Below are positions 46,788-58,229 of a stretch of 64,000 nt of DNA, piece by piece. The number at the start of each line of letters is the position of its first letter. The stretch's first letter is position 1. Origin of the DNA: Minicystis rosea (GTDB lineage: Bacteria; Myxococcota_A; Polyangia; Polyangiales; Polyangiaceae); contig CP016211.1 in NCBI GenBank assembly GCA_001931535.1, positions 7,177,703 to 7,241,702 on the forward strand. The letters run 5' to 3'. The notes under the pieces are model-generated. The model was not told where the DNA came from, made no database searches, and saw only the letters and a list, made by a program, of their open reading frames with translations. Both the position numbers and the translations under genes were made by a program.

Positions 46788-46905
46788 GCGCGCGGACGAT
46801 CGCGTCGCTGCACGATTCCGCATTCTCGCTGCTCTTGCGCCCGCACCAAGTGTTTGAAATCACTCAGGCGGCATGTGGCATGGCGATCGCCAAGTCGCCC
46901 GCCCC

Positions 46906-47050
46906 ATGGAGGGAAGCAACGCGGCGCCGGGACCGGGCTCGCCCAAGCACGACTACGCTCCGCGTCGGCCGACGGAGACGGTCCTCTACGCGATCGTGCG
47001 CGACCACCTCGAAGCATTCCTCGCCCACGCCCGTGAAAGCTACGAGCGCG
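46906..47050 (+). pseudogene. Truncated IS91-family transposase (N-terminal end)
   Basis: MEGSNAAPGPGSPKHDYAPR continues with RPTETVLYAIVRDHLEAFLA, which matches the start of IS91/IS801-type transposases (the Y.PR...TVLY..V..HLE.F segment before the zinc-binding domain). The match ends at about HARESYERG; no zinc ribbon or catalytic tyrosine follows. The rest of 46788-47155 is empty of recognisable features. Confidence 0.55.
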
Positions 47051-47155
47051 GACCGGCATCGCGGCACCGGCGTTCCCTGAAACGGTCGCGCCGTCTGGGC
47101 GGTACTCCCCGGTCACGCTGCCCTAATTCAGCGAGCACGATCCTCGAATATGTGA

Positions 47156-48253
47156 TCACCCCGTGGGGGGAAACGCGCCACCGTGGAACTGGTTCCGGTG
47201 GAGCCGTCGGAGCGCGAGGGCAACGTAGACGCGCGTTCGTCCGCTCGGCGTGCGGAGGGAGTAACCGAGCCCCTCCTCCAAGCGCTGACAGCGCGCCTGC
47301 ATCGTCGAGTGATGCACACCCAGGGTGGCGGCGGCGGCGCGCAGGCTCTCGCTTCGGCTCAGCGCGTCGAGCGCATCGAGCGCTGAAGGGTCGCTCGCGC
47401 TCAGGAGCTCGAGCCGGCGCAGCTCGGCCTCCGCGACGGCGTGGACGCCCTCGCCGACAGGCGCGGCGAGCGCCGCGAGCGCGCCCAGCTCCTCGGCCTC
47501 GATGCGCGACGGTCCAGGATCGTCCGCCGACCCGTCCGCGGTGAAGCGCAGCGCGAGGAGCGCCGCGGCCCACGACGCGGGCAGCTCTGCGACCGCCACG
47601 AGCGTGCCGATCCCCGCGCGCCGCGGCAGCGCGCGCGCAGCCTCGAACTGCACGCTGGCGCGCACCGGGCCCAGGGCTGTCGCCAGAAGCGTGGAGCGCG
47701 GCATGGGCTGGGCAAGCGTCTCGCTGCCGGGGCTCGCGATGACGCGCGTGCGCGTGCTGGGAGCGAGTGCGAGGCGCTGCGCGGCGCGGAGGCGAAGCTC
47801 CGCCGCTGCGTCGCCGTCGAGCAGCAGCGCGACCGCCGCCGCCTCGTCCAGCGCGCCACCGCCGGCCCCGTGGGTCCGCTCGATGGCGCTACGCGCGCCC
47901 ATCGCGAGCCGCTCGAGCACGAGGTCGTCGTTCGCATGCGACGTGCCGGCGCGTTCGATCCACACCGAAGCGGCGCTCCCGGGCGCGACGGCGCGCGACG
48001 GCCAGGCAGGGTTCGGGCTCCGCGCGCGCGCGGCGGAAGACTCGTCACGCAAGCCCCGCGCATCGACCCGCATCCAGATCCTCCGCACCGGATCCGCGAG
48101 TCCCGCGGCGCATCCGGTCAGCACCATGGCTCCGCGGACGAAGGCCTCGAGGCTCGCGGCGCCTTCGACGAGTGTGTCGAAGTACGCGATGATTTTCACC
48201 CCTGCGCCCGCGTCGGGGTCAAGCGCGCTCAGCCGCCGAACGAGCTCTTGCAC
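47156..48253 (-). CDS. PucR-like helix-turn-helix regulator
   Basis: 365 residues from GTG. The N-terminal half is a sensory region with an Ala/Arg-rich GAF-like character. The C-terminus holds an HTH_30-type motif (LRAAAATLGVHHSTMQARCQ, RLEEGLGYSLRTPSGRTRVY) as in PucR/CdaR regulators. It follows the alpha/beta hydrolase gene after 61 bases in the same direction and probably regulates it or shares its promoter. Confidence 0.7.
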   Translation of the reverse strand: MQELVRRLSALDPDAGAGVKIIAYFDTLVEGAASLEAFVRGAMVLTGCAAGLADPVRRIWMRVDARGLRDESSAARARSPNPAWPSRAVAPGSAASVWIERAGTSHANDDLVLERLAMGARSAIERTHGAGGGALDEAAAVALLLDGDAAAELRLRAAQRLALAPSTRTRVIASPGSETLAQPMPRSTLLATALGPVRASVQFEAARALPRRAGIGTLVAVAELPASWAAALLALRFTADGSADDPGPSRIEAEELGALAALAAPVGEGVHAVAEAELRRLELLSASDPSALDALDALSRSESLRAAAATLGVHHSTMQARCQRLEEGLGYSLRTPSGRTRVYVALALRRLHRNQFHGGAFPPTG

Positions 48254-48314
48254 GGCTTCATCCTACCTCGCGACCCCGCACGGAGCAGGTGGACCTCGCG
48301 GGAGGTGCTGCGCG

Positions 48315-49283
48315 TCACAGTCCGAGCACCCGGCGCAGCCAGGCGAGCCGCGCCGAGCGCGCCGCCTGCGAGAGCGCGGCCTGCGGTGCCAGGGCGTCGA
48401 AGCCGTGGAAGCCGCCCGGCCAGACGTGCAGCTCGCACACGCCACCGCACTGCCAGATGCGGCTCGCGTAGGCGACGTCCTCGTCGCGGAACGTCTCGGC
48501 CGAGCCGACCTCGATGAAGGCCGGCGGTAGCCCCGAGAGATCCACGGCGCGGGCGGGCGCGGCGTAGGGCGAGACGTCGGGGCCGCCGCGTGTCGCGCCG
48601 AGCAGCGCCGTCCAGCCGGTGTGGTTGCTGCCGCGATCCCAAACGCCGGCGCCCTCCATCTGGATCGCGGACGGCGTGTCGTTGCGGTCGTCGAGCATCG
48701 GGTAGATGAGGAGCTGCGCCGCGAGGGACGGCCCCCTGCGGTCGCGCGCCATGAGCGCGACCCCAGCGGCGAGCCCGCCGCCCGCGCTGCCGCCTGCGAT
48801 CACCAGGCGTCGCGGGTCGATCCCGATCTCCGCAGCGTTCTGGGCGGTCCAGACCAGGCCTGCGTAGCAGTCCTCCACGGGGGCCGGGTGCGGGTGCTCG
48901 GGTGCGAGGCGGTACTCGACGGTGACCACGACCACACCGAGGTGCTCGACCCAGTCGAGGAAGGGCTCGATGCCCGTGAATCGATCGCCAATGATCATCC
49001 CGCCGCCGTGCGTGTGGAAGATCCCGGGCGCGGGCCCCGCGGCGTCCTTGCGCCGGAGGATCGACACGGTGAGGTCGGGCGCGCCCGCCGGGCCGGGGAT
49101 CACGCGCTCCTCGACGGCGATCTTGCCGCCGCGCGTGAGCTGCTCGGGCGCGGGGTTCAAGAGCTTCATGCCCTCGCGCATCGGCACGATCATCTCGGGC
49201 GTGATCGTGGTGGGGAGCTGCGCGGACAAGAGCTGAAGGGTCGCGGCGAGCTCGGCGTCGAACGGGGGACGAATGGCGGCCAT
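48315..49283 (-). CDS. Alpha/beta hydrolase fold-3 (HSL-type esterase)
   Basis: 322 residues, cytoplasmic. Oxyanion motif HTHGGGMIIGD, nucleophile GGSAGGGLA (Ser), acid near VGSAETFRDED and His in WPGGFHGFD make a complete hormone-sensitive-lipase-type triad. GGAGGAGG 4 bases before ATG is a strong ribosome-binding site. These enzymes hydrolyse short-chain esters; substrate unknown. Upstream gene of a pair with the PucR-like regulator. Confidence 0.92.
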   Translation of the reverse strand: MAAIRPPFDAELAATLQLLSAQLPTTITPEMIVPMREGMKLLNPAPEQLTRGGKIAVEERVIPGPAGAPDLTVSILRRKDAAGPAPGIFHTHGGGMIIGDRFTGIEPFLDWVEHLGVVVVTVEYRLAPEHPHPAPVEDCYAGLVWTAQNAAEIGIDPRRLVIAGGSAGGGLAAGVALMARDRRGPSLAAQLLIYPMLDDRNDTPSAIQMEGAGVWDRGSNHTGWTALLGATRGGPDVSPYAAPARAVDLSGLPPAFIEVGSAETFRDEDVAYASRIWQCGGVCELHVWPGGFHGFDALAPQAALSQAARSARLAWLRRVLGL

Positions 49284-49641
49284 GGAACCTCCTCCGGGTG
49301 GGGTGCGCGACGCGGTGACGGGCGCGCTTCAAACATCGAACGACGAGCACCGGCACGCAACCGCCACGGCGTCGCCTTCGCGGGGGATTCATCCGCCATC
49401 TGGCGGGCGCGCGAGGATCCGTTCAGACGCCCCGTTCCATGGAAGCCGATTCGAAGCGCGTGATGATGTTCGAGCATCTCGCTCGACGATTTGAAGCGCC
49501 TGTCCAGGAGGTCGTGCACGCGACTTTTCCGCACGGTCTCGACGAAGGGCAGAGTCTGCCAGTGGAGGTCGAGGGTTTCTTCGCGCCGAGCGAGGGGCGG
49601 AGAGGGCTGTTCCGCGAGGATTCGGCTATGCTCGCCGCCCT
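49284..49641. other. Intergenic stretch, nothing firmly recognised
   Basis: Divergent region between the hydrolase and the FHA protein. A plus-strand frame from 49439 (MEADSKRVMMFEHLARRFEA) has moderate coding character but runs into the FHA gene out of frame; not accepted as a gene. No -24/-12 sigma-54 promoter was found. Confidence 0.35.
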
Positions 49642-51096
<1,455 letters not shown>

Positions 51097-51169
51097 CGGC
51101 GCCGCGGCACCATCCTTCGACCCGGCCACGGCTTTGCGTCGCGCGGTGGGCATGTGTAGCGTGCCGCGC

Positions 51170-54100
51170 ATGAATCGCGGAGAGCTCCTCGCAGGGCGCT
51201 TCGAGCTGGAAGGCGTCGCGGGCGCCGGCGGGATGGGCCAGGTCTTCCGGGCGCGCGACAGGGAGACGGGCGCGCCTGTCGCGATCAAGATGCTGCTCGC
51301 CGAGCGCGAGCTCGACAGGCCGCGCTTCGAGCGTGAGGCGCGGATGCTGGCGGAGCTGTCGCACCCGGCGATCGTGCGCCACGTCGCGCACGGGAGCGCC
51401 GCCTCGGGCGAGCCATACCTCGCGATGGAATGGCTCGAAGGTGAAGATCTGGCGACGCGCCTGCTCGACGGGCCGCTCACGATCGACGAGAGCGTCGCCA
51501 TCGCGCGGCAGGCGGCGGAGGCTCTCGGCGCGGCGCATGCGCGCGGCATCGTCCACCGCGATCTCAAGCCGACGAACCTGTTCCTCGTCGACCGCGACGT
51601 CACGCGCCTCCGGCTCCTCGACTTCGGCATCGCGCGCCTCGGTGGCATGCCGCGCATGACGCGCACGGGTGTGTTCGTGGGGACGCCGGGCTACGTCGCG
51701 CCGGAGCAGGCGCGCGCGGATCACCCGCTGGATCCGCGCTCGGACGTGTTCTCGCTGGGCTGCGTGCTCTTCGAGTGCCTGACGGGAAAGCCAGCCTTCA
51801 GCGGCGATCACCTGATGGCGATCCTGATGAAGATCGTGTTCGCGGATCTGCCGCGCGTGCGCGCGCTGCGCCCCGACGTGCCCGCGGATCTCGAGGCGCT
51901 CCTCGCGCGCATGCTCGCCAAGGATCCGGCCGAGCGGCCGAGCGACGGCGCGGCGGTGGCCGAGGAGCTCGCCGCGCTCGGGACGCTCGGCAGCCCGAGG
52001 TCCGCGATGAACGCACCGCTCGCCGCGCTCACGGCCGGCGAGCGCAGGGCGCTTTCGCTGGTGCTCATCGGGCCCGAGCCTTCGAGCGAGTGCGCCGAGG
52101 CCGAGACGCTCGGCGACGCCGAGGTCGCCGCCGCGAGCGAGGCGCTGCGCCTCGCGGTGAGCGCGTGCGGCGGGCGGCTCGAGCACCTCGCCGGCGGATC
52201 GATGGTCGTGACGATGGCCGGCGCCGAGCTCGCGAAGGACGAGGCGGCGCAGGCCGCGCGGTGCGCGCTCGTCCTCGGCGATCACGTCGGCGGCAGACCG
52301 CTCGTCCTGGTCACCGGCCGCGGCGAGCTCGCGGGCTCCCTGCCAATGGGAGACGCGATCGATCGCGCGGTGAGCATGATGGCGGCGCGCACGCACCTCC
52401 GCGCGCCCGAAGGCCATCGCGGCGCGCTCATCGCCATGGACGAGCTCACCGCCGCGCTGCTCGACGCGCGGTTCGAGGTGCGTGAAACGGACGCGGGGCT
52501 CTTCCTCGCCGGCGAGCACGAGCTGGCGGAGGGGACGCGCACGCTGCTCGGAAAGGCCACCCCGTGCGTCGGCCGCGATCGCGAGCTCTCGCTCCTCGAG
52601 CACACGTTCGCGGAGTGTGCGGAGGAGCCGGTCGCGCGCGCCGTGCTCGTGACCGCGCCCGCGGGCATCGGCAAATCGAGGCTCGCGCACGAGCTCATCC
52701 GTCGCGTCCGGGCGAACACGCCGGACGCCGCGATCTGGATCGGCCGCGGTGATTCGCTGCGCGCGGGCTCGCCGTTCGCGCTGCTCGGTCAGGTGCTGCG
52801 CAACGCCTGCGGCATTCGCGACGGCGAGCCGCTCGCCGCTCGTCGCGCGAAGCTGCTCGCGAGGGTCCGAGAGCGGGTCGCGCCCGGCGAGGTGCGGCGG
52901 GTCGCGGAGCTCCTCGGCGAGCTCGTCGGCACGCCGCTCGACGGTTCGAGCGCGCGCCCCGCCGCGGCCTTGCCGGACGCGCAGGGCATGGGCGACGAGA
53001 TGAAGGCCGCGTGGGAGGATTTTCTCGCGGCTGAGTGCGCGGCGCGCCCGGTGCTGGTCGTGCTCGAGGATCTCCACTGGGGTGATCAGCCGACGTTGTC
53101 GCTCGTGGACGGCGCGATCCGCGCGCTCTCCGGGAGCCCCTGGATGGTGCTCGCGCTCGCGCGCCCCGAGGTGCACGCCCTCTTCCCGCGGCTCGCTTCG
53201 GAGCGGCGCTTCCAGGAGATCCAGCTCATGGAGCTGACGCGCAAGGCGAGCGCGCGGCTGGTGCGGTTGGTGCTCGGTGATCAGGTGAGCGCCGAGACCG
53301 CGGAGCGCCTCTCCGCGCATGCCGACGGCAACGCGTTCTATCTGGAGGAGCTGATCCGCGCGACCGCCGAGCGCAGGGGCGAGGCCCTGCCGGAGACGGT
53401 CGTCACCATGGTGCAGTCGCGGCTGCGCCGGCTCGACAGCGAGTCGAGGCGCGTGCTCCGCGCGGCCAGCGTCTTCGGCGAGACCTTCTGGTCGGGCGGC
53501 GTGACGTCGCTGCTCGGCGGCCCGCAGCACGCGTCGCTCGTCTCCGACAAGCTCGCGGATCTCGCCACGCAAGAGCTCGTCGTCCGCCGGCCCGAGAGCC
53601 GCTTCCCGAGCGAGGACGAGCTCGCGTTCCGGCACGCGTTGATGCGCGAGGGTGCGTACGCGATGCTGACGGAGAGCGATCGCGCGCTGGGCCACGGGCT
53701 CGCCGCCGAGTGGCTCGAGGAGCGCGGCGAGATCGATCCGCTGGTGCTCGCGGAGCACTTCGAGCACGGCGGCCAGCCCGACCGCGCCGGCCTCCACTAC
53801 CTGCGCGCGGCGGAGCTCTGCTATCGCCGCGGCGAGATGATCGCCGCGATCGGGTGCGCGCGCCGCGGCCTCTCGTGCGAGGTGCCGGCGAGCACGCGCA
53901 CCCCGCTCCTCAGCCTCCTTTCCGTGTCGCACGCGTGGTGCAACGAGTGGGATCTCGCCGTGCCCCCGCGGAGGAGGTGATGCGCCTCGCCGCGCCGGGC
54001 AGCGTCGCGTGGTCGCTCGCCGCGCTGACCGTGACGACGCGCAACGGGGTGACGACGGCGAGCACCGTCGACGACCTCGCGTCGGTGATGCGCGACTTCC

Positions 54101-55098
54101 ACGCCATCGAGCCCACCGCCGACGCGGCGAGCACGCTCGCCTTCTGCTTCCACGGGATGATCCCGATCCTCGATTGGAGAGGCGCCGTCGATCTCGCGGA
54201 GCGGAGCCTCGGGCGCATGCACGAGCTCTTCGACGCGGTCGCGCTGCACGAGCCCGCCGTGCTCGGCTGGATCGACCTCGCGCACGCGTACCGCGAGGGG
54301 CCGCTCCTCGACGATCCATGGAAGGGGCTGAAGCGCGCCGAGGCGGCGCTCGCGATCTTCAAGGCGGTGGGGCACCGTCGAGGCATCCTGCTCGGCCAGG
54401 CGTTCGTGGCTGTGCACCTCGGCCTCCTGGGCGCGGCCGTCGAGATCGATCCCGCGCACCGCACCGCGATGGTCGATCTCGGGCCGATGATGTCCCTCCA
54501 TGCGTTCTTCTCCGCGCGATTCCTCGCCGAGGAGGGCGCGCTCGACGAGGCGCGTCGCGTCGCGCTGCGGACGATCGAAGCAGGCCGCGCCATGGGCTAC
54601 GACCTGCACGTCTGGCGCGGGAGGTGGGCCCTCGCGGAGGTGCTCCGCCGCTCGGGTGATCTCGCGGGCGCGGCGCGCGAGGCGGAGGCAGCGATCGAGG
54701 CCTTCGCAGCGCTGCCCTTCAACAGGACCGCGGCGCGGGCGACGCTCGCTGCCATTCGCCTCGCGGAGGGGCGCACGACGGAGGCGCTGGCCGAGAGCTC
54801 ACGCGCGATGGACGAGCTCGAGGCGATGGGTGGCATCGGCTTGTCGAGCACCTCCGTGCGCCTCGTCCACGCCGAGTGCCTCGCCGCGGACGGCGATCGC
54901 GCGCGCGCCTCCGCGGCGGTCGCGGGCGCGCGCGATCGATTGCTCGTGATCGCCTCGACGATCGATCACGCCGGCTACCGCCGGAGCTTCCTCGAGAACG
55001 TCCCGGAGAACGCCCGGACGATGGCGCTCGCGCACGCGTGGCTCGGCCCCATCGACGCCACGGCCGCGCAGGCGCCCGCGCTCAAGGCGTCTGGTTGA
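51170..55098 (+). CDS. Ser/Thr kinase-ATPase-TPR signalling protein, apparent -1 frameshift
   Basis: About 1,300 residues when joined. Kinase at about 10-265: GAGGMGQVF, VAIKMLL, GIVHRDLKPTN, LLDFGIARLGG, GTPGYVAPEQ. Then a cyclase-like region (SLVLIGPEPSSE ... GDAIDRAVSMMAARTHL), an STAND-type ATPase (VTAPAGIGKSRLAHE Walker A, LVVLEDLHWGDQP Walker B) and helical TPRs to VPENARTMALAHAWLGP. The frame breaks at the C5 run 53963-53967: adding one C joins WDLAVPP to AEEVMRLAAPG. Read as is, the first frame stops at 53980. The start is ATG 51170 (MNRGELLAGRFEL); two upstream in-frame ATGs are less likely. Its end overlaps the convergent gene by 17 bases. Confidence 0.85.
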
Positions 55099-55732
55099 CG
55101 TCGTAGCCGACGCTGCCGGTGGGCACGCCGACGCTGGATCCTGCGAGCGAGAACGTGCCGCTCGGCGTGATGTTGTGCGGCGTGCTCCCGGTCGGGAGGA
55201 CCTGATACCAAGTCACGCCCGCGAGGCTCGCAGGGCCGGTAGAGGACGCGGGCGAGGCGGAGAGGCGGAGGTATTGACCGTTCGCCCCGGCGTGCAGCAC
55301 GCCGCCCGCCACCGGATCGCCCGTCCACGCCGAGCCCCAACCGCTCGTTGGATATTGATCGAGCGTGAAGGCTTGTTCGCTCGCATAGCTCGGATCCACG
55401 GGGGAGACGGTGCTGTTCAGATCCGTCGAGCTGATGGTGATACCGTACCTCCCGAGCAGCCCCAGGCTGCTGCGATTGACGAACCAGTACTCGCTCCCGG
55501 GCTGGTAACCGAAGGCCGCGCGGTTGAAGACGAACACCTTGCCGAGCTGCGTCTGCGCCGGATCGGTGAAGGTGAACGTCACCTGCCTCCAGACCTTGTA
55601 GCCCCCATCGACTTGCGGCTGCTGCGCCTCTCCCCAAGACTCCTCGCCATCCTCCGCCTCGCCGATCATGCATCCGGAAGCGAGGAGGGCCGAGACGAAC
55701 GAAACTGCGATGAAGGGCCGAATACGCATCAT
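55082..55732 (-). CDS. Lipoprotein of unknown function
   Basis: 216 residues from the first ATG of an ATG-ATG pair preceded by GGAG at 7 bases. Lipobox SALLASGC. The mature part is beta-rich (KVWRQVTFTFTDPAQTQLGK, YWFVNRSSLGLLGRYGITI, YLRLSASPASSTG) and ends GSVGYDVNQTP. No known motif. Convergent with the Ser/Thr kinase gene; upstream lies an insertion-sequence remnant. Confidence 0.65.
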   Translation of the reverse strand: MMRIRPFIAVSFVSALLASGCMIGEAEDGEESWGEAQQPQVDGGYKVWRQVTFTFTDPAQTQLGKVFVFNRAAFGYQPGSEYWFVNRSSLGLLGRYGITISSTDLNSTVSPVDPSYASEQAFTLDQYPTSGWGSAWTGDPVAGGVLHAGANGQYLRLSASPASSTGPASLAGVTWYQVLPTGSTPHNITPSGTFSLAGSSVGVPTGSVGYDVNQTP

Positions 55733-55991
55733 GAGATCTCTCCAATCGTTGCGGGCCACAGTGGCCTCGGCATCGACTATGGCAATCGATGTGCCGACGA
55801 CGGGAGAGCCGAGGGATCCCGAAAGGGCGCGAAGATTCATCGCCTCGACGGAGCCAACCGGCCCGAGATCGGGCCCGCTCGACCTGTAGCAAGCTGTTTC
55901 ACTGTAACGGCCGGAGGCTACAGTGTTCGGGCGGCGCCTGCTCTCGGACGCCCTCCCGTCGATTCGAACCTCAATGTCCCGGCGTCGCAGG
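55733..55991. other. Intergenic stretch before IS remnant
   Basis: Upstream region of the lipoprotein gene; nothing recognised. Confidence 0.3.
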
Positions 55992-56157
55992 TGAACCTCC
56001 CCCGGTTTCGCGGACACCCCAGAAGGCGCGAGAAGGCGCCGGGAGAGGTCCATGACGAAACAGAAGCGAAGAGCGTTCAGTGCAGAGTTCAAGGCGGAGG
56101 CGGTGCGGCTCCGCGACGTGGGTGACCGGACGATCGGGCAGGTGGCCCGAGTCGTCC
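55992..56157 (+). mobile_element. Left end of an IS3-family element with truncated transposase OrfA
   Basis: TGAACCTCCCCCGGTTTCGC at 55992 looks like the terminal inverted repeat of IS3-type elements (TGAACC...CCGGGTTTC...GGAC). About 60 bases later MTKQKRRAFSAEFKAEAVRL with GDRTIGQVARVV begins an OrfA-type HTH transposase at 56052, preceded by GGGAGAGG. The match ends near 56157, 30 bases before the 3' end of the epimerase fusion gene; no OrfB or right end is present. Confidence 0.65.
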
Positions 56158-56189
56158 GACGCTCGGGCTACCGAGGCCATGAGACGTGT

Positions 56190-57650
56190 TTAGTTCGTGC
56201 GCTTCCATCGCTGCGTCCGCCCCAAAAGGGAGATTCCGACGTACCCGCGAACGTCGAGAGTATTGCCGTCGACGATCTTCATCGTGCAGCGATAGGTGTC
56301 GCCTGCGTCGGGATCCAAGATGGTGCCTCCGCTCCACGAATCGCCGTCGGGCTTGAGGCCCCATGCCACGAAGAGACCGAGAAACGGCTTGTCTTTCTGT
56401 GGCGGAGGGCACTTGGTGCACTTGTCCTCCGGCGAATTTCCGGGCCGCAGTCGTTCGATGCGGCCACGCAGAGTGCCGTCCTCGATGTAGAGGCGGACGA
56501 CGCCATTGGGCTTGCCAGTTTTGTCGTCGTAGAGCTGCCATAGCCCCGTTGGATCGCTTGGCGGTGCAGCGAAAGCACGGACCGTCGTCGTCAGCGCCGT
56601 TGCAGCGAGCGCGAGGACGACCAACGTTTGCGCGGCAACGGACGCGCGCGTCGAGCCGTGCCGGACGATCTTGCTCGATGCCGTCGCTCGCATCCGCGCA
56701 ACGCCGACCTCGCGCGAGACCTTGGGCACGTAACCGAGCTCGCGCTTCGCCAGCGCGTTCGAGAACTCCAGGCGTTTCCCGATCAGCCGAACGGTCTCGA
56801 GCGTGAGAGGCGGTTGCTTGCCAGGCCGGAAGAGCGCGAAGACGACGCCCATCATTCGCGCAAGCAAGGCTCCGAACCAGTACGGCACGGCCCGCGCCTT
56901 GGCCGGTTGGCCCGTCGCCTCGACGAGGTCCGTGAAGAACTGACGCATGCTCGTCAGGTCATCGTCGGTGACGAAGTAGGCTTTCCCGCCCTGGCCATTA
57001 TCCACGGCGCGAGCGACAGCGCTGGCGAGGTTGTCGACGTGGCAGACGCTGTAGGCGTAGTCGCCGCCACCGATCCACATGAAGCGTCCTTCATGGAAGG
57101 CGTGGGCGATATGACCGATCGACGGGGCGCCTGCACCCCAGATGAACGGAGGACGAAGCGCGATGGTCGACATGTCGCTGTCGTTGGCCTCCAGCACGAT
57201 TCTTTCAGCGAGGCCCTTGGTCGCGCTGTACGGCATCGATCGGTCATGCACGACGGGAAGTCTCTCGTCGCCGTGCGTGGGGCGGCCCGGTTTGATGACG
57301 ATAGATGCCGCGCTGACGTAGATGAACCGCCGAGCCTTGGCTTGGCGCGCGCTGGTCAGCACCCTTCGCGTGCCGTCCACGTTCGTCCGTTCGTGGTCGC
57401 GATAGCGAACGCCGCTGGTCAACGACGCTGCCGCGTGCACGACGACGGTCGAGCCGCGCATCCCCGCCGCCAGCGACCGCTCGTCGTCGAGATCGCCGCG
57501 GACGGGCTCGGCTCCGAGCGATGAAACGGCACGGGCGCTGTCCTCGCCGCGCGCCAGCGCTCGCACGCGGTGACCCGCCGAGACCAGTGCCCGAATGACG
57601 GCGGCACCTACGAAGCCGCTGCCTCCAGTGATGAAAACGACCTCAGCCAT
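56190..57650 (-). CDS. NAD-dependent epimerase fused to a DUF2147 domain
   Basis: 486 residues; GGAGG 9 bases before ATG. Residues 1-330: extended SDR/3-beta-HSD-type fold with VFITGGSGFVGAAV (Rossmann), VRGDLDDERSL, VHAAAS, YVSAAS and SMPYSATKGLAE (YxxxK). Residues 345-367 are hydrophobic (AQTLVVLALAATALTTTVRA, then FAAPPS) and look like a signal peptide; the last 115 residues are DUF2147 (DPTGLWQLYDDKTGKPNGVV, GTILDPDAGDTYRCTMKI, VRGYVGISLLGRTQRW). DUF2147 proteins are normally exported on their own. Either a natural fusion placing DUF2147 in the periplasm, or two genes whose boundary was lost. Two TAGC-N3-GCTA palindromes lie just upstream. Confidence 0.8.
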   Translation of the reverse strand: MAEVVFITGGSGFVGAAVIRALVSAGHRVRALARGEDSARAVSSLGAEPVRGDLDDERSLAAGMRGSTVVVHAAASLTSGVRYRDHERTNVDGTRRVLTSARQAKARRFIYVSAASIVIKPGRPTHGDERLPVVHDRSMPYSATKGLAERIVLEANDSDMSTIALRPPFIWGAGAPSIGHIAHAFHEGRFMWIGGGDYAYSVCHVDNLASAVARAVDNGQGGKAYFVTDDDLTSMRQFFTDLVEATGQPAKARAVPYWFGALLARMMGVVFALFRPGKQPPLTLETVRLIGKRLEFSNALAKRELGYVPKVSREVGVARMRATASSKIVRHGSTRASVAAQTLVVLALAATALTTTVRAFAAPPSDPTGLWQLYDDKTGKPNGVVRLYIEDGTLRGRIERLRPGNSPEDKCTKCPPPQKDKPFLGLFVAWGLKPDGDSWSGGTILDPDAGDTYRCTMKIVDGNTLDVRGYVGISLLGRTQRWKRTN

Positions 57651-57689
57651 GTGTGCAGTCCTCCTGCCGGCGACGACCGGCCAATCAAA

Positions 57690-57704
57690 TATAGCAACGC
57701 TATA
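57690..57704. promoter_or_regulatory. Operator palindrome 1 of the epimerase fusion
   Basis: TATAGC-AAC-GCTATA, perfect, 40 bases upstream of the epimerase start. Shares the TAGC-N3-GCTA core with the site at the TetR gene. Confidence 0.65.
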
Positions 57705-57715
57705 GTCATCGTCTA

Positions 57716-57726
57716 TAGCGTCGCTA
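57716..57726. promoter_or_regulatory. Operator palindrome 2 of the epimerase fusion
   Basis: TAGC-GTC-GCTA, perfect core, 24 bases centre-to-centre from operator 1. Confidence 0.6.
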
Positions 57727-58177
57727 CCCAAATCTTCTGGGCCGCCTCGGCCCGTCCCGCGAAGCGGTCAGCGGGTGCACGCTCGTCGGCGACGAGCGAC
57801 GCCCCTCCGCCGACCCGGAAGGAGGTGGCGCTCGTTGCAGCCTTGAGCGCCACACTCCTTGGTGTAGCGAGTGATCTCCGGCCGCCGCTCCTCCGCTCGT
57901 GCTCGTACCCCAGGCAGCACGACGATGACTGCTACAGGCAGCGCTCGCGATCGCTGGGCCGGGCACTATCGAGCCGTAAGGACTGCGCGTGACGTCGCGA
58001 ACACGACATCGGCAAGGGACGAGGGACCTTGCCGACGGTTCACGTTCTGCCCGGAAAGGGCGGCAAATGCCCCGCAGCACCGTTCGCCGCAGCGAGATCG
58101 TAGAGCACCGGTGCGCCGACGATGACCTCTCGACCATCGGGGTAGAGGTCCACGAAGGGACCGGAATCCGTTGCTAC
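57727..58177. other. Divergent region with a possible gene remnant
   Basis: Mostly unrecognised. On the minus strand, 58040-58164 reads SGPFVDLYPDGREVIVGAPV continuing LYDLAAANGAAG to a stop, which has coding character but no start and may be the tail of a lost gene. Confidence 0.3.
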
Positions 58178-58206
58178 TATAGCGTCGATAATATAGCGCC
58201 GATATA
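58178..58206. promoter_or_regulatory. Operator-like sites before the broken SDR
   Basis: TATAGC-GTC-GATAAT and TATAGC-GCC-GATATA; the second differs from the perfect palindrome at one position. They end 24 bases before the SDR start and resemble the epimerase operators. Confidence 0.5.
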
Positions 58207-58229
58207 CTACTCAAGACGAGGTAACGAGC

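Noticed and set aside
47325..48530. Plus-strand 401-codon frame opposite the PucR-like gene
   Set aside because: Ser/Ala/Arg-rich antisense translation; the minus strand has a recognisable HTH.
49439..49640. Plus-strand frame starting MEADSKRVMMFEHLARRF
   Set aside because: Some coding character, but it overlaps the FHA gene out of frame for most of its length and has no ribosome-binding site or known motif.
57724..58137. Minus-strand 137-codon frame between the epimerase and the SDR remnant
   Set aside because: Low-complexity Ser/Arg composition and no motif; another minus frame here looks more protein-like but has no start.
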